Assembly (NCBI GenBank): GCA_019415945.1
Contig: DXYF01000039.1
Span: forward strand, 1-47,423
Source: Clostridiales bacterium
GTDB taxonomy: Bacteria > Bacillota > Clostridia > Oscillospirales > Acutalibacteraceae
Length of the DNA stretch: 47,423 nt
Reading direction: 5' to 3'
Part shown: piece by piece, positions 34,441 through 42,349 of the stretch
Numbering within the stretch: position 1 is the stretch's first letter
Layout of the letters: the number at the start of each line of letters is the position of its first letter
Translations under genes and position numbers: made by a program
The notes under the pieces: generated by a model
Database searches by the model: none
Told to the model about the DNA's origin: nothing
What the model saw: only the letters and a program-made list of their open reading frames with translations

Positions 34441-34465
34441 TATTTATAATTTTAAGGAGTAAAAA

Positions 34466-35209
34466 ATGAAAAATACAGTTTTATTTAAAAAGTCATTATC
34501 TATTATTTTGTCATTTCTAATGATATTTAGCTTTTTTGCTTTATTTGCAACCGCTAATACAAACGCTGCTACAGATCGTGTAAGCATGTATTCAAGAAAT
34601 GTTTATTTTTCAAAATACGGTATGACAAGCAGTGAAATATATATTCAAACAAATGACAATGCTTCTGACCAGCATGTTTATGTACACTACAATTATTTTC
34701 CGGGACAGGAATGGAGAGATTCCGAGGCAACATATGTTACTACACTTTCCGACGGTTCTAAAATCTGGAAAGCATCTATTTCCAGCTTGGGTGTAGAGTA
34801 CGCAATTAAATATATAGCGGACGGTCAGACTTTCTGGGACAATAATAACGGAGCGAATTATACATCTGAAGAAATCGGAACTGCTCCGATAACAGTAAGA
34901 AGAATCGGAACTCCGTATAATCAGTTTAACAACACATATGATATTGATGTTGTTTTGAAAAATTATGCCTATGAAAAAAATGTACAGGTAAGATATACAC
35001 AGGATAATTGGACTACATATACAGATGTTCCGCTAAGCTATGCTTCAACAAACTCAGACGATACCGAGGTTTGGTCAGGTGTACTGAATTTGGATGAAAG
35101 AGGAATTGACAATTTTGAGTATTGTATTTATTACCAAGTGAACGGACAGACATACTGGGCTAATAACTTTGGTGAGAATTACGATTCAAATTATATCATA
35201 CATAGTTAA
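34466..35209 (+). CDS. Secreted protein with two CBM21/CBM53-like starch-binding repeats
   Basis: 247 aa. A Sec signal peptide covers residues 1-~35 (basic start, long hydrophobic core, TNAA before the mature part). The rest is two similar beta-rich repeats, ~40-135 and ~145-247. Each ends in the aromatic/Asn motif of CBM21 or CBM53 domains: FWDNNNGANY at 123-132 and YWANNFGENY at 230-239. There is no catalytic domain, anchor, dockerin or LPxTG. It probably binds alpha-glucan outside the cell, alone or as part of a complex. AAGGAG precedes the ATG. The cre box and single-gene layout fit a starch-use role. Which CBM family is not settled by eye. Confidence 0.8.
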   Translation: MKNTVLFKKSLSIILSFLMIFSFFALFATANTNAATDRVSMYSRNVYFSKYGMTSSEIYIQTNDNASDQHVYVHYNYFPGQEWRDSEATYVTTLSDGSKIWKASISSLGVEYAIKYIADGQTFWDNNNGANYTSEEIGTAPITVRRIGTPYNQFNNTYDIDVVLKNYAYEKNVQVRYTQDNWTTYTDVPLSYASTNSDDTEVWSGVLNLDERGIDNFEYCIYYQVNGQTYWANNFGENYDSNYIIHS

Positions 35210-35274
35210 CAACCATGTAACAATTAATTTTATAAAAAGCAAACACAATCGTAAAAAACGGACAATAAAAAAAT

Positions 35275-35320
35275 CCCCCTATGTTAGGATATGAGTATCT
35301 AACATAGGGGCAAATTTTTT
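35275..35320 (+). terminator. Terminator of the starch-binding-like gene
   Basis: A 12-bp stem CCCCTATGTTAG/CTAACATAGGGG (35276-35287 with 35299-35310), then caaaTTTTTT. The cccctat/atagggg core recurs in two other hairpins at 38887 and 44496. Confidence 0.9.
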
Positions 35321-35932
35321 ATACCAATAAATCACAAAAATATACAGCAATATAAAAAATCAATGTAAAAAAAGAAAAATTTGTCCATAAATAAGTCCGA
35401 TAAAATTTGTGATTGACCAAAAAACAAAGAATGTGTAAGGTGAAAATTTCCTTAAAATGCAAAAACAGACCCGCAAAGGAATAATGTTGTAACATAACAA
35501 TAAGACAGCAGAGCTTAGATATATTCTTACCCACAAGGAAGCAAAAATAAAGCAACTCTAACCTGTTGGATAATTACAATTGCTATCGAGAGAAACTAAA
35601 CAAAACCGAGCTTTAACTTAGCTGTTGCAAACAATTCAATATAATGCATAACACACAGCGATGAATAGTAATATCATCGTATGTGTGTTCGGTTCTTTAA
35701 TGCTTAAATGAAAAAGTGAAGTTAGGGTAAATAGCTTAAGTATACTTCAAAAATTCAAATAAGCGGTATTTTGTGGCTTTTGAGAGTATGCACGGTTCCC
35801 AAAAAGCCGAAATTTAATATATTTCACTGTCATTTTGGCATAGCAAAACAGACAGATCGAAACCTCGTTTTGTCAAAGTGAACGCAACCTGCCTTAAGAA
35901 AGAAATTTTTATAAACGACTGCTTACAAATCA
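35321..35932. other. Gene-free stretch with one long hairpin
   Basis: No gene with a ribosome binding site is visible. A hairpin at 35650-35689 pairs aacacaca with tgtgtgtt and cgatga with tcatcg and is followed by cggttcttt; it may be a weak terminator or a small structured RNA. The right part leads into the foreign-looking cassette. Confidence 0.5.
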
Positions 35933-35977
35933 AAAATCCGGAGTCCTCTCTGTCTTCCATCGAGGACTCCGGATTTT
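35933..35977 (-). terminator. Terminator of the secreted-protein cassette
   Basis: A 16-bp perfect stem (aaaatccggagtcctc 35933-35948 with its complement 35962-35977). On the minus strand it ends in ggatttttgattt and begins 3 bases past the stop codon of the 498-residue protein. Confidence 0.85.
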
Positions 35978-35979
35978 CT

Positions 35980-37476
35980 TTATCTCCCGCCGTTTTGCCG
36001 CAAGGACGGGGGCACCATACTCTGGATTGCCTCGTCAAACTGGCCTGCGTCCGTATAAGTCTCAGTAGCCACTTTGCTTGTATGAGCCTTTCCGCTAATC
36101 CCTTTCGCCACCGTAACTCCGCCCTCTCCGGTAAAATCCTGGGCTCCTTTTCCGAACGGGGTCATGATAATTTCGTTTGTCTTTCGGATAATATCATAAA
36201 TTCCTTCGTTTACCTGGCCGTTTGTTTGGGTTTTCGACGCCCGATTTAGTGCATCGAACCACTCGTAAGCGTCATATCCGCCCTTTACTACTGTTTCCGC
36301 CTTATCAAATTTATCCGTCACCGTATTCGCCTTATCAACCCAATCCCCTACCCGGTCGTCCGGCACATACTCCGCAGCGTCCTTTACCTTGCGGAAATTA
36401 TCAATGGCTTTTGTCATCATATCCCAAAAGTCCTTTAAGGCCTTTTCCCGGCGCTGCTGGTCAAGGCTCTTTTCGCCCGGCTTTAGCTGCAGCAGCGTCC
36501 GGTAATATTTAATATTGTAAACGGCTTCAGCGATATCCTCTCCTGTAGCATTGGCATTATTATACACGTCGATACCGTCATAAAATGCTGTCTCCAAAGG
36601 CTTCCAGCTTTCCTCCGTAAAGGAACGGGAATAGGGATAATAATTTACGCCGATGTCCTTGAGCAAGGCCGCCAGCTCTTTTTTATCTTCTTTTTCGTAT
36701 TCCCAGCCGGGCGGCAGGGGCGGCTCTTCTCCGAAGGCTTCTACATATTCGTCATAAGAATAGGTTGGATTTAAGCTCCCGTTTACTGTCCTCAAGTCGG
36801 CCTCATTGCTATAGGCGACACAATGTGCCGCAGCACCCTGGGGAACCGTTACTACAGTCTCGTAAGTCCGAACTTCTCCGGAATATTCTATTCCATTGGG
36901 CCATATCGCGCCATATGCTTCCTCCACACGAGCCTTTTCCTCCAAAAAAACATTCGATCCGTCCGCCTCAATAACGGGATATCCAATTTTATTGAGACTT
37001 TGAGCCGAAAGAGCGGTATCTTTCATTTCTTCAGGCGGCACCGTCTTCCCTCTATACCAGAATACAGGCGGAAACTGCTCCGGATCATGCATGCCGGGAT
37101 GCGCATAGGGTCCGCTCCCATACGCACCTCTTGCCTCCAAAAGTTCATCCGGGACTACCTTTTTTTCAATAGATTGACGGATGGTATCTACAAGGCCGTC
37201 TCCCTCCATATTTTCACTGGGAAACAACCACCCAATATTAAAAGCAAAAAACCAGCCGTTACCCAAATTATATGCGTAATTGCAGACCCTGTAATCTCTC
37301 CATTGCTGATTCTCCCGCATCAAATTTGTCGAATTTGGATTCTGAATATACAAAAAACAGTATTGCGTCAGTCCACCTTCTTCTGCGGCATAGACCCGTA
37401 AGGAATTCGGAACAACAGATGCCATGAGCACGGCAGCCAAAACAACAGAAAACCATCTTAATTTCCATTTTCTCAT
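35980..37476 (-). CDS. Large secreted protein, unknown, with a FIVAR-like segment
   Basis: 498 aa. Sec signal peptide at residues 1-~31 ending VYA-A. The mature part begins with an aromatic-rich, cysteine-containing region (QYCFLY, YRVCNYAYNLGNGWFF), passes through a proline/glycine-rich middle, then a segment near 265-340 that follows the FIVAR pattern (ALLKDIGVNYY..YSRSFTEESWKPLETAF..), and ends in a charged helical part. No catalytic motif is recognised. It overlaps the upstream lipoprotein gene by 4 bases (ATGA). Its base composition is clearly richer in GC than genes on either side (one 60-base line at 36001 has 34 G+C), with CGG and CTG-type codons that neighbours avoid. This suggests acquisition from another Firmicute. 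Confidence 0.8.
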   Translation of the reverse strand: MRKWKLRWFSVVLAAVLMASVVPNSLRVYAAEEGGLTQYCFLYIQNPNSTNLMRENQQWRDYRVCNYAYNLGNGWFFAFNIGWLFPSENMEGDGLVDTIRQSIEKKVVPDELLEARGAYGSGPYAHPGMHDPEQFPPVFWYRGKTVPPEEMKDTALSAQSLNKIGYPVIEADGSNVFLEEKARVEEAYGAIWPNGIEYSGEVRTYETVVTVPQGAAAHCVAYSNEADLRTVNGSLNPTYSYDEYVEAFGEEPPLPPGWEYEKEDKKELAALLKDIGVNYYPYSRSFTEESWKPLETAFYDGIDVYNNANATGEDIAEAVYNIKYYRTLLQLKPGEKSLDQQRREKALKDFWDMMTKAIDNFRKVKDAAEYVPDDRVGDWVDKANTVTDKFDKAETVVKGGYDAYEWFDALNRASKTQTNGQVNEGIYDIIRKTNEIIMTPFGKGAQDFTGEGGVTVAKGISGKAHTSKVATETYTDAGQFDEAIQSMVPPSLRQNGGR

Positions 37477-38063
37477 GCTTCGTCCTCCTCCGGCGCTTCA
37501 GTCATGGTAGAAACCAGCTCATATAAAAATTCCTGTTCCTGCTCGCTGACCGGTTCGTCCCCTTCCCGATACCCGACAAAAGTATATACCTGCCCGTCAA
37601 TAATAGTATGGTACACGCTGTAGTCCGTTTCCAGCGCCTCATCGTGATAGGCCAAAAGCAGATAAGGATATTTCCCCACCACTGTCGCCTGACAGCCTGC
37701 AATCTGATAGCTTCCCTCCGACAAGGATCCTATATACAGTTCTAAAGCAGCCTCGTCCATGTCTGTCAGGGAAATATCATGCGGAAATGGGTCAGAGGAC
37801 ACCACTACCTGATAATCCCCCATATATAGGTAAACGGTTTCGCTGCCCTCCGCTTCCGCTTCTCCGTAATAGGTGCAGTTTGTAGGCAGGGCAAATTCCA
37901 TTTTCCCGATTTGGCACATATCCGGCATTTCTTCCGGCCGTTCCACTTCAACCGTCTCTGATATTCCTTCCGTCTGTTCTGTTTCGGCTGATGGATTACT
38001 GCTACAGCCAGACAATAAAAAGCAAAAAGCCGCCAATAGCAATATGCTTATGTATCGTTTCAT
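37473..38063 (-). CDS. Lipoprotein of unknown function, partner of the large secreted protein
   Basis: 196 aa. Type II signal with lipobox LLSGC (cysteine at residue 20), then a Glu/Thr-rich linker and a globular domain (from ~50, MCQIGKMEFALPTNCTYYGEAE) that ends in an acidic tail. Its pattern of alternating strands resembles small extracytoplasmic sensor or substrate-binding lipoproteins, but no family is recognised. The site GGAGGGACT precedes the ATG. It is first in a two-gene unit with its own TTGACA/TAAAAT promoter and a terminator. The composition is GC-richer than the surroundings. Confidence 0.8.
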   Translation of the reverse strand: MKRYISILLLAAFCFLLSGCSSNPSAETEQTEGISETVEVERPEEMPDMCQIGKMEFALPTNCTYYGEAEAEGSETVYLYMGDYQVVVSSDPFPHDISLTDMDEAALELYIGSLSEGSYQIAGCQATVVGKYPYLLLAYHDEALETDYSVYHTIIDGQVYTFVGYREGDEPVSEQEQEFLYELVSTMTEAPEEDEA

Positions 38064-38160
38064 ATAGTCCCTCCTGAATTGAGTTTTCTACTTCTCGAAA
38101 AGCTGTTACTAAATGACCATCATAGACAAGTTTAAATACTAGCTAAATATATGTATAAAA

Positions 38161-38189
38161 ATTTTATCATAACCAGCAAAATTTGTCAA
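38161..38189 (-). promoter_or_regulatory. SigA promoter of the lipoprotein/secreted-protein cassette
   Basis: Minus strand: TTGACA (38184-38189), 17-base spacer, TAAAAT (38161-38166), preceded by TGA. The leader is about 90 bases. Confidence 0.75.
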
Positions 38190-38363
38190 TCGTCAAACTC
38201 GTAAAGTTTAATCTTGATAATCATCCTATTCGGCTGCCGGGCTACGAATTTGAGAAATCAGGAACTTCTAAAAATAAAAGATTGTTCAGATTGCGATCCC
38301 CCAAAAAGTAGGCTTTCAATATTTGATCTTGCCTGTGAAATTCGAATATAAAACGAAAAAGAG

Positions 38364-38423
38364 CTGCAAGAAAACAGGAAGCAATCTCGCTACATTTGCG
38401 GATCACTTCCTGTTTTCTTGCAG
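38364..38423 (-). terminator. Long-stem terminator after the LytTR remnant
   Basis: An 18-bp perfect stem (38364-38381 with 38406-38423, ctgcaagaaaacaggaag) and a 24-base loop. On the minus strand it is followed by ctcttttt. The stop codon of the remnant lies in the loop. Confidence 0.75.
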
Positions 38424-38609
38424 ATAAAATGAGGGAGGTGCCCCATCAAAAAAATTTGATGATGGAGCAGTATCTGTCTTAACCTTTTTTGTGCAATTAC
38501 AACACCTATATATGTGTGTTTTTAGCCGATTTACCTCATCGTCAATCTGTCTGCATCGAATAACTACACTCAGCGTTTCTTTTATATTTTCAACAATCTG
38601 AATATCCAT
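38403..38609 (-). pseudogene. Remnant of a LytTR-type regulator gene (N-terminal part only)
   Basis: 68 codons from the ATG at 38609, with GGAGGT 5 bases upstream. The first ~40 residues (MDIQIVENIKET..VVIRCRQIDDEVNRLKTHI) match the start of the small LytTR-family transcription regulators common in Firmicutes, which run to ~150 aa and then carry the DNA-binding LytTR domain. Here the match stops near residue 38 and the rest reads as unrelated sequence into a terminator hairpin, so the DNA-binding domain is gone. Promoter and translation signals are intact. It may be a decayed gene or a short expressed peptide. The family match is from pattern memory. Confidence 0.6.
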
Positions 38610-38627
38610 CTCATACCTCCTGCTCAT

Positions 38628-38656
38628 ATTATAATGGTCTTTTAAAGTTATCTCAA
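38628..38656 (-). promoter_or_regulatory. Near-consensus promoter of the LytTR remnant
   Basis: Minus strand: TTGAGA (38651-38656), 17-base spacer, TATAAT (38628-38633). Transcription would start only a few bases before the GGAGGT site. Confidence 0.75.
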
Positions 38657-39015
38657 CCATCCTACGGCAAGTTGTACAAATATAGACATCAAAATGCCAC
38701 TAATCAGACGAATAACGATATTTTTCTACTATCAAGAGTCAATGAGCTGCAAGTTCACTTTGTCTTTTATTTTATGAGCAAAAACATTCTTTTTCTGCCA
38801 TTTGTCTATGTGTAATCCCTTTATGATTTATTTAAAAGTTCGTATTCATGTCATTGTACCTTTTATATTATCTTTACATAACAATGCCCCTATGGAAAAT
38901 ATTTTTCCATAGGGGTTGGTTTTTCTATTGTTCTTTTTTACCAAACTTGTTATATAAATAAAAAATCAGAGAAACTTTTATAGATTTATATATTTATATT
39001 TCTGCCAAAGCACAG
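38657..39015. other. Gene-free stretch with an orphan plus-strand terminator
   Basis: No gene is seen. A hairpin with a 13-bp perfect stem (cccctatggaaaa 38887-38899 with ttttccatagggg 38903-38915) is followed by ttggTTTTTCT on the plus strand. The nearest plus-strand gene upstream is 3.7 kb away and already has its own terminator, so this one has no obvious client. A plus-strand small RNA or a lost gene are both possible. Confidence 0.55.
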
Positions 39016-39017
39016 GG

Positions 39018-39045
39018 CAAAACAAACTTATCAAGCATTGATAAG
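39018..39045 (-). terminator. Terminator overlapping the end of the shikimate-kinase paralogue
   Basis: Minus strand: CTTATCAA-tgc-TTGATAAG (39027-39045), then tttgtttt. The stop codon (39031-39033) lies inside the stem. Confidence 0.7.
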
Positions 39046-39537
39046 CTTTACCATAAGACTTACCGTATCCTCAATTCCGCCGTCTGTTGCGTCTGTAAAA
39101 TTGACTGTCATATCGGCATACTTTTCATATAGAGGAACTCTGACACGGTAAACATCGTCAAGCGTTTCACCCTTATGAAACGCAATTCCTCTTGTTGTTA
39201 TATTGGTTACTCTGCGTTTGATTTCATCAAGCGGCACATTTATGTACAGTACCCTGCCGCCTGTCTTAAGGTTCTGCATGGCTTTTTCTGAAAGCACCAT
39301 AGAACCTCCTGTCGCTATTACCGTTTTGTCGCACTCAAGCTCTGCCCCAACCTGTTCTTCCAAGTCGAGAAAATGGCACAGTCCGTCCTCGTCAAGAATT
39401 TTTTGAAGAGGTTTCTGAGCCGCCTTGCTTATTATTAAATCCGTATCTATAAATGAATATCCCAGTGCTTTTGCAAGCAGTACGCCGAGCGTACTTTTTC
39501 CCGAACCCGGCATACCAATCAAAATTACATTGTCCAT
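39031..39537 (-). CDS. Shikimate-kinase-fold small-molecule kinase (divergent paralogue)
   Basis: 168 aa. Same fold as AroK: Walker A GMPGSGKST (8-16), DTD at 31-33, and R.PLYEKYAD near 135-144. Three shikimate-specific features differ from the operon copy at the same positions: the shikimate-binding Arg57 is Leu57 (HFLDLEE), GGG is GGS (77-79), and the lid RPLL is RGIA. ATP binding should be kept but the substrate may not be shikimate. Related 'shikimate kinase' proteins with the TRGIA lid occur across Clostridia. It follows pyk by one base in the same operon, so the two are coexpressed. Automated annotation would probably call it aroK. Confidence 0.85.
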   Translation of the reverse strand: MDNVILIGMPGSGKSTLGVLLAKALGYSFIDTDLIISKAAQKPLQKILDEDGLCHFLDLEEQVGAELECDKTVIATGGSMVLSEKAMQNLKTGGRVLYINVPLDEIKRRVTNITTRGIAFHKGETLDDVYRVRVPLYEKYADMTVNFTDATDGGIEDTVSLMVKLINA

Positions 39538-39538
39538 A

Positions 39539-40981
39539 TTACAATATCCTTACATTAAGTGAGTCTGTGCTGGAGGTAGGACAGGTTCTGTTTGATGAAA
39601 GTACAACTACCGTATCGCCCTTATGAACAAGCCCTGTGCTCAAAGCTTTTTCCATGGCTTGTCTTGTAATTGCGTCGGAAGTTCTTTTTTCTTCTCCTAT
39701 AAGTGCAGTAACACCCCAGTTCAGGCACAGCTTTCTGCACACAAGCTGTGATGTAACAACGGCAATAATAGGAACATCAGGTCTGAAATGAACCATCGCT
39801 CTTGCTACTCTTCCCGTGGCACTCTCAACAATAATAGCCTTTGCTCCCACCGCTGCGGCAATATCTTTTGCCGCCTTGCATATACTTCCTCTTATCGCAT
39901 TTGTGTCCTTGATTGAGTGCGTGTCTATATACTCGTGCAGAGCGGTAAACTCGCCGTTCATCTCTGCTTCAGAACAGATTGCGTCAAGTGCCTTTACACT
40001 CTCAACAGGGTATTTGCCCGCTGCCGACTCTGCCGAAAGCATTACTGCACTTGTACCGTCGTAAACAGCGTTTGCAACATCGCTGATTTCCGCACGGGTC
40101 GGACGCGGAGCAGTAGTCATACTCTCAAGCATTTGCGTCGCCGTAATTACATACTTTCCTCGAGCAACACATTTTCTGATAAGTGTTTTTTGAATTTCGG
40201 GAAGTTTAATAAACGGAATTTCAACTCCCATATCTCCCCTTGCAACCATAATGCCGTCGGCATATTCGATAATCTCATCCATATCGTCAACGCCGCTCTG
40301 GTTTTCTATTTTTGCAATAATCTCAACATATTCAAATCCAAGACTGTCGATAAAATCTCTGAGCGTGCGAACATCCTCATGTGTACGGACAAATGACGCC
40401 GCAACAAAATGTGCCCCGTGCGTAAGACCGAATTCAATATCCTTTCTGTCCTGTGCACTTACATACGGCATATTTATATGATAGCCGGGGATATTTATGC
40501 TTTTGCGGTTTTTAAGTGTTCCGCCCTTGTTTACCGTGCAGACAATTCTGTCCTCGTGTACTTCCTTTACGATAAGTGAAATAATACCGTCATCTAAAAG
40601 CAGCTCTCTTCCCACCGTCTTTTGACCCTCGGCAAAGAAGAGATCAACAAGTTTAGAAAAGGAAAGTCCAACACCGTTTTCGTCTCCTGTTTGGCATTTT
40701 TTAAAGAGAGAAAACTCATTTCCCTCTTTGAGCTTTACAGAACCGTCTTTAAAAGTCCCCACACGGACCTCGGGACCTTTTGTATCAAGCAAAATCGAAA
40801 CATTTTTTCCGCTCTCGTTAATCGCCTCTTTTATTGTTGCAAAAAGAGTTTCAAGCTCGTCATATGTTCCGTGCGACATATTCACTCTTGCTACATTCAT
40901 TCCTGCGTCAATCATTTTAAGCAGCATTTCTTTTGTATTGCAGGCAGGACCTACAGTACACACAATTTTTGTCTTTCTCAT
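39539..40981 (-). CDS. pyk: Pyruvate kinase
   Basis: 480 aa. Makes pyruvate and ATP from PEP. All blocks are present: KIVCTVGPACNTKEML, ARVNMSHG, LLDTKGPEVR, the signature IIAKIENQSGVDDMDEII, VARGDMGVEIP, TATQMLESM and TRAEISDVANAVYDGTSAVMLS. The length ends at the normal C-terminal domain, without the extra PEP-utiliser domain of some Bacilli. It leads a two-gene operon with the kinase above and has a TTGAAA/TATAAT promoter. Confidence 0.96.
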   Translation of the reverse strand: MRKTKIVCTVGPACNTKEMLLKMIDAGMNVARVNMSHGTYDELETLFATIKEAINESGKNVSILLDTKGPEVRVGTFKDGSVKLKEGNEFSLFKKCQTGDENGVGLSFSKLVDLFFAEGQKTVGRELLLDDGIISLIVKEVHEDRIVCTVNKGGTLKNRKSINIPGYHINMPYVSAQDRKDIEFGLTHGAHFVAASFVRTHEDVRTLRDFIDSLGFEYVEIIAKIENQSGVDDMDEIIEYADGIMVARGDMGVEIPFIKLPEIQKTLIRKCVARGKYVITATQMLESMTTAPRPTRAEISDVANAVYDGTSAVMLSAESAAGKYPVESVKALDAICSEAEMNGEFTALHEYIDTHSIKDTNAIRGSICKAAKDIAAAVGAKAIIVESATGRVARAMVHFRPDVPIIAVVTSQLVCRKLCLNWGVTALIGEEKRTSDAITRQAMEKALSTGLVHKGDTVVVLSSNRTCPTSSTDSLNVRIL

Positions 40982-41051
40982 TAAATTCGTCCCTTCCTAT
41001 TCATATATGTCAAGACTTTTTCATTTTTATATATTTCCCTTTATGTACCAT

Positions 41052-41080
41052 ATTATATATTAAATATTAGTCAATTTCAA
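41052..41080 (-). promoter_or_regulatory. SigA promoter of pyk
   Basis: Minus strand: TTGAAA (41075-41080), 17-base spacer, TATAAT (41052-41057). The leader is ~65 bases. Confidence 0.75.
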
Positions 41081-41169
41081 TAATTGTTTCGTAAAATATC
41101 ACTTAACTGATACAATCAGTAATTGCAATAAAAACAAAGATTAATGATATAAAATTATGTAAATATTTG

Positions 41170-41198
41170 TTGACAGTCATAGGCTTTGGTGGTATTAT
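41170..41198 (+). promoter_or_regulatory. SigA promoter of the 370-residue lipoprotein
   Basis: TTGACA (41170-41175), 17-base spacer, TATTAT (41193-41198). It lies 36 bases before the ATG. Confidence 0.8.
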
Positions 41199-41234
41199 TT
41201 GGATGTAAATATATGAATTTATGAGGTTTAAAAA

Positions 41235-42347
41235 ATGAAAAATCGTCATATCATTCTACTGACAATGCTGTTTTCTTTTGCCACAGTAACTTCGTTATTT
41301 TTTGTCGGTTGCAAAGACACACAAAACTATAACTCAAGCAATGACACAATTCCCTCCACCGAAGTACCTACCGCAGAAAGCACTTATGTACAGAGCAACA
41401 CCGTTGAAACAATACAAGTAACTCAACCTGACAACCCGAACAAAGATACCGTTGTTAGAATACTGCGTGAAAACGGCGTTGATGAAAGTCTCATCCGAAG
41501 AAAATACATATTTGATGAACAACAGTTAAACAGCACAAACAACAAATACTATACCATTGACAGAATGTGCAACTCAATTGATTATTTCACAACACTGCAA
41601 GCGTCGTATATCAAAGAGGTCAATGGCAAAACAACCTGGGTAACATACTTAATTGACCGAAGAACAAACAAGGCAAAAGAGCTTATATACAATGTTTCTG
41701 AGAGCAAGGGTAAATCCACCCCCACCAATTACTACTGCGTTGACGGCGATTATCATCTCAAGCTGCTCTTTGACGAGGAGTTAAAGAACAAATATTCCTT
41801 TGATTTTGACCCGTCTTCAAACGACTTTGGAAATGAGAATTTTGATAAAATCTATGCCTTAATTCAAAAGCCTATGGCAGATGAACTTGAAAAAGTAACC
41901 GAGGAGCCTCAGAAAAATATCTCGGCTTATAATGAATCTGACTATGAAAAATATATTGACGCACCAAAAAGGATTTTCTTTATCGGACAGGACCCTATTT
42001 TTCGTTATTCAAGATCAGACACAGTTAACCTTGCAATGTCGTCAGAAAACTATTTTCCGCAGAATTTTGCTTTTGACACTATGATGACAGATTTGTCAAA
42101 ATGGAAAGTATCAGACTCTTTCACGGAAGGAACAACAGAAATTATTAAAATAACCGGAACCTACAATAAGTATGACGATGAAAATCTAAAACAGACTTAC
42201 ACACTGTGCATTGATAAAAACACAGGCGTTATAATCTCAAATCAGATTAAAAACGCCTCGGGAAATACTGTTGAAGAATGGAATAACGTTGAATACATTG
42301 TAAACGGTGAAATAAAGGATGACATATTTGATAATTTGAAGAAATAA
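41235..42347 (+). CDS. Lipoprotein of unknown function
   Basis: 370 aa. Type II signal peptide with lipobox FVGC (cysteine at residue 26), then a Ser/Thr/Asn-rich linker to ~75. The mature domain has repeated beta-type segments such as TYLIDRRTNKAKELIYN and YTLCIDKNTGVIISNQIKNASG, which resemble outer-surface proteins that measure conformational turnover, of the LolA/LppX-like or PepSY-like kind. That likeness is weak and no family is claimed. Codon use and AT content match the host. Its stop is 2 bases from the stop of the convergent EFR1-type gene, with no terminator between. Confidence 0.75.
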   Translation: MKNRHIILLTMLFSFATVTSLFFVGCKDTQNYNSSNDTIPSTEVPTAESTYVQSNTVETIQVTQPDNPNKDTVVRILRENGVDESLIRRKYIFDEQQLNSTNNKYYTIDRMCNSIDYFTTLQASYIKEVNGKTTWVTYLIDRRTNKAKELIYNVSESKGKSTPTNYYCVDGDYHLKLLFDEELKNKYSFDFDPSSNDFGNENFDKIYALIQKPMADELEKVTEEPQKNISAYNESDYEKYIDAPKRIFFIGQDPIFRYSRSDTVNLAMSSENYFPQNFAFDTMMTDLSKWKVSDSFTEGTTEIIKITGTYNKYDDENLKQTYTLCIDKNTGVIISNQIKNASGNTVEEWNNVEYIVNGEIKDDIFDNLKK

Positions 42348-42349
42348 AA

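Noticed and set aside
34349..34462. A 37-codon open frame in the spacer before the starch-binding-like gene
   Set aside because: No ribosome binding site, and it contains the promoter, the cre box and the RBS of the real gene.
35319..35555. A 78-codon hydrophobic open frame on the minus strand
   Set aside because: It begins with TTG, has no convincing ribosome site, and its hydrophobicity follows from the T-rich strand of an AT-rich spacer.
38364..38423. 18-bp inverted repeat as the end of an insertion sequence
   Set aside because: The two arms are only 24 bases apart with a T-run after them, so they form a terminator; no transposase or target duplication was seen.
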